A DNA stretch of 64,000 nt, taken from positions 4,898,001 to 4,962,000 of the forward strand of contig NZ_LR134355.1 in assembly GCF_900637205.1 (NCBI RefSeq). The letters run 5' to 3'. Below, one piece after another: positions 58,857 to 64,000 of this stretch (positions within the stretch are counted from its first letter, which is position 1; the number at the start of each line of letters is the position of its first letter). The translations under genes and the position numbers were made by a program. The notes below the pieces were generated by a model. It saw only the letters and a list, made by a program, of their open reading frames with translations. It ran no database searches and was not told where the DNA came from. The DNA comes from Mycolicibacterium chitae (lineage in GTDB: Bacteria; Actinomycetota; Actinomycetes; Mycobacteriales; Mycobacteriaceae).

Positions 58857-59711
58857 ATGGATGAGATTACCGGCCTGAAGTCTCCGTGCCGCTTGGTCAC
58901 CCCCGAGGAGGTCGAGCATCTCAACCAGCACGGCTGGGTGAAACTCAAGCGCTTCGTCGATCCCGATGTCCTGGCCAGGATGCTCGAACTGGCCCAGGAC
59001 AAGATGGGCGCCGATGCCGACAGCAATCCGATGAAGGCCGACATGGCCCCGGCCGCCGACGGCGAGGCCAAGGGCGCCCTGGCGTACTTCAACGCCGAGC
59101 GCAGCGGTGGCCTATCCAACCCCGTGCTGCGGCCGCTGATCGACGAGATCGGCAAGAGCGCGACGCGGCTGTTGGGCCGACGGAACAACGACGGGACGCC
59201 CGTCGGAACCCGCTACTATTCGGACTTCTTCGTCCCGAAGCTACCCTCCACCAAGTCATCTCGGCACGGCGGCAACGGCGCCACCGCCTTCCACCAGGAC
59301 TACATTACGTTTGCCGTCGACCGAACCGGCGGTATGACCTTCTGGATTCCGCTCGAGTCGTACGGACCGGAAGCCGGCACCATGTCGTTCGTCAACGGGT
59401 CGCATCGCGCCGGGGTCATGGGTGACTACACCACCTACGGCGGCGGGGACGCGCTCGAGACGTTCCCGGAACTGCGCGAGCTCGAGATGAGCGAGCAGAT
59501 GGACTACGAGTTGGGTGACATCACCGTGCACACCCACCTCACCATTCACGGCGCCGGTGCCAACATGATGGACCGCCCCCGGTGGGGCTATCTGTTGATC
59601 GTCCAGCCCGCCGACGTCTGCTGGAACGGATCACCGTGCCCCAACTTCGACACCAGCGAGATGGTGCCGTGGCAAGCATTGAACGACGAACGGTTCCCGC
59701 TGATCGGCTGA
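58857..59711 (+). CDS. phytanoyl-CoA dioxygenase (PhyH)-family protein
   Basis: 284-residue Fe(II)/2-oxoglutarate-type dioxygenase. The iron facial triad is visible as HQD (FHQDYITF, about 145-147) and a distal histidine in TIHGAGANM, with the 2-oxoglutarate arginine in DRPRWGY. It would hydroxylate a pathway acid or CoA ester. AGGAG precedes ATG 58857 by about ten bases. It lies 60 bp after the amidohydrolase gene in the same direction. Confidence 0.88.
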   Translation: MDEITGLKSPCRLVTPEEVEHLNQHGWVKLKRFVDPDVLARMLELAQDKMGADADSNPMKADMAPAADGEAKGALAYFNAERSGGLSNPVLRPLIDEIGKSATRLLGRRNNDGTPVGTRYYSDFFVPKLPSTKSSRHGGNGATAFHQDYITFAVDRTGGMTFWIPLESYGPEAGTMSFVNGSHRAGVMGDYTTYGGGDALETFPELRELEMSEQMDYELGDITVHTHLTIHGAGANMMDRPRWGYLLIVQPADVCWNGSPCPNFDTSEMVPWQALNDERFPLIG

Positions 59712-59763
59712 CCAGTCGATCACTTTGCGCGCCGCTGACCACCTCGCCCATAAGGATGCCCCG

Positions 59764-60297
59764 TTGACTACCGCCGCACCGCTGCCCAACAGCAACTTCA
59801 TGCAGGCCTGCTGGGTGGTACCCGACCTGCGCCCCGCCATCGAAACCTGGTCCCGAACAACCGGTGTAGGCCCTTTTTTCTGGTTCGACGGGGTCGATTG
59901 TGTCAACGGACGACACCGTGGTGTGCCGGCCGAGTTCCCGACGGTGACCGCCGCGATCGCCTACGCCGGCGATCTGCAGATCGAACTCGTCAGCCAGGAC
60001 AACGACGACCCCGGGGTCTTCCGCGACCTGTTCGGCAGGGGGCAATCCGGCCTACATCACATGGCATTGGTGTGCACCGACTACGAATCCGAGCGCGACG
60101 CCTACATCGCGGGCGGTGCCGAACTGGCCTTCGAGGGGCAGGTGGGCAACAGCCGCACCTGTTGGGTGGACACCACCCCCACGCTCGGATTCATGATCGA
60201 GTTGCTCGAGCCGAGTCCGGTCCGCGAGAAGGGATTCGCCGCGATGCGCGCCGCCGCCGAAGCCTGGGACGGCGTCGATCCCATCACCAGGTTCTGA
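59764..60297 (+). CDS. VOC superfamily protein (glyoxalase_4-type)
   Basis: 177-residue VOC-fold protein. Segments QACWVVPDLRPAIETWSRTTGVGPFF, IELVSQ and SGLHHMALVCTDYESERD are of the glyoxalase/methylmalonyl-CoA-epimerase-like class; metal ligands would be the His in HHMAL and Glu in MIELLEP. I choose TTG 59764 because AAGGA lies eight bases upstream; an in-frame TTG at 59725 is an alternative. It lies between the dioxygenase and ligase genes in the operon. Reaction unknown. Confidence 0.82.
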   Translation: MTTAAPLPNSNFMQACWVVPDLRPAIETWSRTTGVGPFFWFDGVDCVNGRHRGVPAEFPTVTAAIAYAGDLQIELVSQDNDDPGVFRDLFGRGQSGLHHMALVCTDYESERDAYIAGGAELAFEGQVGNSRTCWVDTTPTLGFMIELLEPSPVREKGFAAMRAAAEAWDGVDPITRF

Positions 60298-60336
60298 AAT
60301 GGCCGCACCCAGCCGGCGAGAACCCCGGTCCCGCTG

Positions 60337-62001
60337 ATGGAGAACATCGAGCCGGCAACGTTTCCGCAGACGTTTCCGCAATTGCTCGCGCAGGTCGTCA
60401 CCGAGCGCGCCGACCACCCCGCGCTCCTGGTCGCCGACGAGGCGCTCACCTACCGGGACCTCGACGAGCACACGGGCCGGATGGCGCGCGCGTTGCTGGC
60501 GATCGGCGCCGGCAAGGGCACCCGGATCGCGCTGCTGGCCCCCGACAGCGTGCTGCTGCTCACCACTTTCTATGCCGCCCTGCGCATCGGTGCGCTGGTC
60601 ACCCCGATCAGCACGCTGACGACCCCGAGCGAACTGGCCCACATCGTCCGCACCAGTGATGCACAGATCCTGATCGCTGTGCGGCGCTTCGGTTCTCGCG
60701 ATTTCGGCAAGAACCTGGCAGCGGCCCTGCCGGGCGTCGATCAGGCCGCCGCGCACGCGCTCCGCCTCGAGGTCGCACCCTATCTGAGGTCGGTGTGGTT
60801 CGACGACGTGACCGGCCTGCCGTGGGCCGGGTCGATCGCGGACCTGCACGCCCGCGGCGAAGGGCCGGCGGCTCCGGACGCCGCACTGCTCGCGGCGGTG
60901 GAACGCGAGGTCGTTCCGGGCGACGACGCCTTTGTCGTGTACACCTCGGGATCCACGGCCACCCCCAAGGCGGTGGTGCACGGGCAGTGGGCGACCGCCC
61001 GCCAGCCTCCCGTCCTGGCCACCTACTTCGACGTGCAACGCGACGACCGCACGCTGTCGCTGCTGCCGGCCTTCTGGATGGGCGGCATCTCGGCGGCCCT
61101 ACAGGTGCTGAGCACCGGAAGCACCTTGATCTATCCGACCGCTCCGGACATCGACGTCATCCTGGACACCATCGAACGGCACGCCGTCACCAACATCGTC
61201 ATCTGGCACCTGCTGGCCAAACTGCAGGCGGCAGCCAACGATCGCGGGATCGACCTCAGCGACATCAAGATCACCACCGGCCCGACCTGGGACGAGCACG
61301 GCGACCCCATCCCCCGCCACCTCCAGACCCGGATGCTCGGGATGTCGGAGAGTTTCGCGCCGCACAGCGCTGAATCGGTGACCACCCGACTGCCCGAATC
61401 CAAGGCCGGCGCCGCCGGACGCGCCGTGAACGGCATCGAGCGCCGTGTCGTCGACCCGGAGACCGGAATCGAGGTGGCCCCCGGCGAGGTGGGCGAGCTG
61501 CAACTGCGCGGGGGCGCGCTGATGACCGGCTTCTACAAGGTGGCCCGCCAGGCGGTGTTCACCGCCGACGGGTTCTTCCCCACCAAGGACCTCGTCCGGA
61601 TCGACGACGACGGCTATGCGTTCTTCATCGGTCGGATCAGCGACATGATCAAGACCAACTCCGCCAACGTGTCTCGGCTGGAGGTCGAGGTGGCGCTGAA
61701 CGCCCTGCCGCAGGTCGAGCTGTCGGTGGTGGCGGGGCTCCCCGATCCGGAACTCGGCGAGCTCGTCGTGGCGGCGGTGGTATGCGCCGAGGGCAGCGAT
61801 CCGACCGAGGCCGAACTGCAGGCGGCACTGCGCGAGACGCTGTCCGGCTACAAGGTTCCCCGGCGCATCGTCTTCATCAACCACGACGACATACCGAGGA
61901 CACCCACCGGGAAGGTGCGCCTCTCCGAGGTGGCCGACATGGTCGCGGCACACCTCGAGGCGCGGGCACCGCTGGACCACGCGGCTTCGGCCGCGGGCTG
62001 A
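60337..62001 (+). CDS. AMP-forming acyl-CoA ligase
   Basis: 554-residue adenylate-forming ligase. ATP motif YTSGSTATPKA (202-212), the A5-like MSESFAPHS, PTKDLVRIDDDGY and the C-terminal IPRTPTGKVRLSEV with the catalytic lysine are present. The P-loop has TA where most have GT, a mild deviation. It follows the VOC gene by 39 bp and precedes a crotonase by 22 bp. In this operon it would activate an acid made by the P450, dioxygenase and hydrolase steps. Confidence 0.9.
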   Translation: MENIEPATFPQTFPQLLAQVVTERADHPALLVADEALTYRDLDEHTGRMARALLAIGAGKGTRIALLAPDSVLLLTTFYAALRIGALVTPISTLTTPSELAHIVRTSDAQILIAVRRFGSRDFGKNLAAALPGVDQAAAHALRLEVAPYLRSVWFDDVTGLPWAGSIADLHARGEGPAAPDAALLAAVEREVVPGDDAFVVYTSGSTATPKAVVHGQWATARQPPVLATYFDVQRDDRTLSLLPAFWMGGISAALQVLSTGSTLIYPTAPDIDVILDTIERHAVTNIVIWHLLAKLQAAANDRGIDLSDIKITTGPTWDEHGDPIPRHLQTRMLGMSESFAPHSAESVTTRLPESKAGAAGRAVNGIERRVVDPETGIEVAPGEVGELQLRGGALMTGFYKVARQAVFTADGFFPTKDLVRIDDDGYAFFIGRISDMIKTNSANVSRLEVEVALNALPQVELSVVAGLPDPELGELVVAAVVCAEGSDPTEAELQAALRETLSGYKVPRRIVFINHDDIPRTPTGKVRLSEVADMVAAHLEARAPLDHAASAAG

Positions 62002-62023
62002 AATCACCGACAGGAGAAGCAAC

Positions 62024-63013
62024 ATGACCGAGCAGGCGGCGCAGGATGCGCCACCCAAGGCCAGCCCTTCCGCCGAAGACATCGTGCTGTACGAGAAGGA
62101 CCCGAAGACCAAGATCGCGACGATCACGCTCGACCGCGCCGATGAACTCAACGCGATGACCATCGACGCCCAGCACCGCTACGCCGACCTGATCCACTAC
62201 GCCGGTGTCGACGACGACGTGAAAGTGCTGGTCATCCGGGCCAACGGGCCCAACCTGGGCAGCGGGGCCGACCTCGCGGAACTGATGGACACCATGGCCG
62301 GCCGCGGCGAGGGCACCATGAACCACGCCGTGCGCGTGCCCGAGGACGCCGATGTGGTGTACCCGCCGGAGGGCACCTACCGCCGCCGCGCGACCACGGT
62401 CCAGTACTACACCGACCCGAGCGCCGGCATGCGCAGCCTCCAGGACTTCAAGAAGATCAGCATCCTGGAGGTGCGCGGTTACTGCTACGGCTGGCACTTC
62501 TATCAGGCCGCCGACGCCGACATCGTGATCGCCTCCGACGACTCCCTGTTCGGCCACGCCGCATGGCGCTACGCGGGATTCGCGGCCCGGCAGTGGCAGT
62601 GGTGCAACACCATGGGTGCGCGCAAGTTCATGGAGATGGTGTTCACGGGACGGCCCTTCACCGCCAAGGAAATGTACGACTGCAACTTCATCAACGCCGT
62701 CGTGCCCTTCGACGAACTCGAAGCGATGACGGAGAAGTACGCGCTGGCCTGTTCGCGGAGCCGGCCCACCGACACCGTGTTCGCCCAGAAGACCTTCTTC
62801 GAGATCTACAAGCAGCACCAGGGCGAATACATGGGCAGCGTCGTTGCCGGATTGCTCGAATCCACGCTCGATGCGCTGCGGCCTGACCCCCAGACGAACT
62901 CGATGGAACTCGACGAAGCGACCCTGGGCCGCCTCACCGACACCGTCCGTGACAACGACGGGCAATTTCCCCCGGACTGGCGATTGAGCCGGCGGGGCCG
63001 GGCTGCAACGTAG
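62024..63013 (+). CDS. divergent crotonase (enoyl-CoA hydratase-family) protein
   Basis: 329-residue crotonase-fold protein. The first oxyanion loop is normal (GPNLGSGADL), but the second is GYCYGWHFYQAADADIVIASD, where the usual GGG is replaced by GWH. The segments that usually carry the two hydratase glutamates (LFGHAAWRYAGFAARQWQW) have none. It is also longer than typical enzymes, with an inserted region after residue 85. It may therefore be a hydrolase, isomerase or C-C bond-cleaving crotonase rather than a hydratase. GGAGAAG precedes ATG 62024. It is in the operon between ligase and amidohydrolase. Confidence 0.85.
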   Translation: MTEQAAQDAPPKASPSAEDIVLYEKDPKTKIATITLDRADELNAMTIDAQHRYADLIHYAGVDDDVKVLVIRANGPNLGSGADLAELMDTMAGRGEGTMNHAVRVPEDADVVYPPEGTYRRRATTVQYYTDPSAGMRSLQDFKKISILEVRGYCYGWHFYQAADADIVIASDDSLFGHAAWRYAGFAARQWQWCNTMGARKFMEMVFTGRPFTAKEMYDCNFINAVVPFDELEAMTEKYALACSRSRPTDTVFAQKTFFEIYKQHQGEYMGSVVAGLLESTLDALRPDPQTNSMELDEATLGRLTDTVRDNDGQFPPDWRLSRRGRAAT

Positions 63014-63027
63014 GGCGGAGGGCGACC

Positions 63028-64000
63028 ATGCTGGAGATCACCAACGCCAAGCTGTTCGACGGACGAAAGCTGCTGCCCGGCAGGCACAGTGTCACGGTCG
63101 AGGGGAATACGATCACGGCAGTTGACGGACCTGCCCCGGCGGCATCCGGATCGCCGTCGACGACCGTCATCGACGCCCAAGGCATGACGTTGCTGCCGGG
63201 GTTGATCACCAGCCATCTGCATTCGGACTTCTTCAAGTTCAACATCGCCGACGGCGATCGGCTGGGCAAGGAGCGTCCGCCGGGTGTCCTGATGGCGATC
63301 GGCGTTCGGACCTGCCGCGTGCTGCTGGAGAGCGGGTTCACCGGGTTCGCCGGGGCGTCGTGCTCCAACGACATCGACGCCCAGCTCAAGATGGCCATCG
63401 CCGAGGACATCATTCCCGGTCCACGGATCCGCGCCTGCGGGCACCACCTGGGCACCACCGGCGATATGAACAACGGCGGACGGTGGTGGAAGGCCTACCA
63501 GACGCCCGGTACGGACGTCTGCGCCGATGGCCCGGATGCGTTGTGCACCTTGGTCCGCCAAGAAATCAACCGGGGCGCCGAAACCATCAAGATCTTCGCC
63601 AGTGCGGGGCACGGACAACCACACCGGACCACCCGCAACATGTCTCGCGCGGAGATCGCATCGATCATCGAGACCGCGCACGAGCGCGGCGCCAAAGTCC
63701 GTGCGCATGTCGCCGACAAGGCGATGATCATGGAGTGCATCGAACTCGGCCTCGATGTCGTCGACCACGGTGATGAGATCGATGACGAAGTCATCGCGGC
63801 CATGGTCGAATCGGGAACCTTCTGGGTGCCGAGTCTGATCTTTCTCCGGAGCGTCCTCGAACTCGGCTACGGAGAGGCCATGGGCGTGCGGCGCGAGCAG
63901 TACGACCACGTGCGCGCCATGCTGCCGGCCGCGCAGGCAGCCGGGGTTCGCATCCTGATCGGCGATGACTACAGCGGGGTGTTCCGCGATCTCGTGGCCG
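63028..64000 (+). CDS. imidazolonepropionase-like amidohydrolase, 5' part
   Basis: About 324 residues of a metal-dependent amidohydrolase cut by the right window edge. Metal ligands are visible in LITSHLHSDFF (H-x-H), ETIKIFASAG (probable carboxylated Lys), VRAHVADK and VVDHGDEIDD, and GDDY near the edge with the metal Asp. The family cleaves cyclic amides, esters or lactone-like rings. ATG 63028 follows GGCGGAGGGCG. It lies 14 bp after the crotonase gene, so it belongs to the same operon; more genes may follow outside the window. Confidence 0.9.
   Translation, partial: MLEITNAKLFDGRKLLPGRHSVTVEGNTITAVDGPAPAASGSPSTTVIDAQGMTLLPGLITSHLHSDFFKFNIADGDRLGKERPPGVLMAIGVRTCRVLLESGFTGFAGASCSNDIDAQLKMAIAEDIIPGPRIRACGHHLGTTGDMNNGGRWWKAYQTPGTDVCADGPDALCTLVRQEINRGAETIKIFASAGHGQPHRTTRNMSRAEIASIIETAHERGAKVRAHVADKAMIMECIELGLDVVDHGDEIDDEVIAAMVESGTFWVPSLIFLRSVLELGYGEAMGVRREQYDHVRAMLPAAQAAGVRILIGDDYSGVFRDLVA

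Noticed and set aside
1..64000. tRNA, rRNA or CRISPR arrays
   Set aside because: I saw no cloverleaf-like cluster, rRNA-like stretch or regularly spaced repeats. This is by eye; tRNAscan and a CRISPR finder would settle it.

Overview
The window is high-GC actinobacterial DNA that reads as a mycobacterium, probably an environmental, fast-growing Mycolicibacterium-type species. Supporting signs are two near-perfect KstR boxes (TNNAACNNGTTNNA), several probable leaderless genes with a TANNNT hexamer about 7 nt before a GTG or ATG, many fadD/fadE-type lipid genes, adjacent acyl-CoA dehydrogenase pairs, mycobacterial-type 3Fe-4S ferredoxin/P450 pairs and many short-chain dehydrogenases. I see no rRNA, tRNA or CRISPR array. 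Nearly the whole window is accessory catabolism rather than housekeeping.

Layout, left to right. 1-4.5 kb: a flavin oxidoreductase fragment, then a P450/ferredoxin pair divergent from a TetR gene across a 37-bp nested palindrome, an SDR and a DUF1330 protein. 4.7-6.2 kb: a RES-type toxin-antitoxin pair. 6.2-7.9 kb: a FadD acyl-CoA synthetase whose promoter carries a KstR box. 8-14.3 kb: a leftward operon of arylsulfotransferase-like propeller, ABC importer (permease, ATPase, lipoprotein) and MHS-type transporter, divergent from a LacI regulator with its own operator. 14.3-16.2 kb: a DapB-like dehydrogenase and a hydroxysteroid-dehydrogenase-like SDR flanking a second KstR box. 16.26-17.56 kb: an IS110-family insertion sequence.

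17.6-35.7 kb is the largest unit: ten tightly coupled leftward genes (SDR, Rieske oxygenase, luciferase-like monooxygenase, Baeyer-Villiger-type monooxygenase, SDR, CoA-transferase, four acyl-CoA dehydrogenases) facing a rightward set (SMP-30-like propeller, GntR regulator, two AMP-forming ligases, SDR). Two copies of a TTGTCYGGAC element lie between them. I read this as one regulon that hydroxylates and oxidises a cyclic compound, turns the ketone into a lactone, opens it, activates the acid with CoA and degrades it by beta-oxidation. The substrate is unknown.

35.7-50 kb is mixed: a thioesterase, an anti-sigma/anti-anti-sigma pair, TetR, rhomboid protease, serine hydrolase, a GH13 trehalose-synthase-type enzyme, a molybdopterin oxidoreductase, a secreted protein, two membrane proteins and an acyl-CoA carboxylase beta subunit. 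50-64 kb is another catabolic cluster: an acyl-CoA dehydrogenase pair, two P450s, two VOC proteins, an SDR, a TetR, two amidohydrolases, a PhyH dioxygenase, an AMP ligase and a divergent crotonase. The last gene runs off the right edge.

The most striking signal is in the IS110 element. The non-coding region before its transposase folds into two stem-closed loops holding four short segments. They match, in the order and polarity expected of a bridge RNA, the left target, right target, right end and left end of the element. This fixes the element ends and a CA core dinucleotide by sequence alone.
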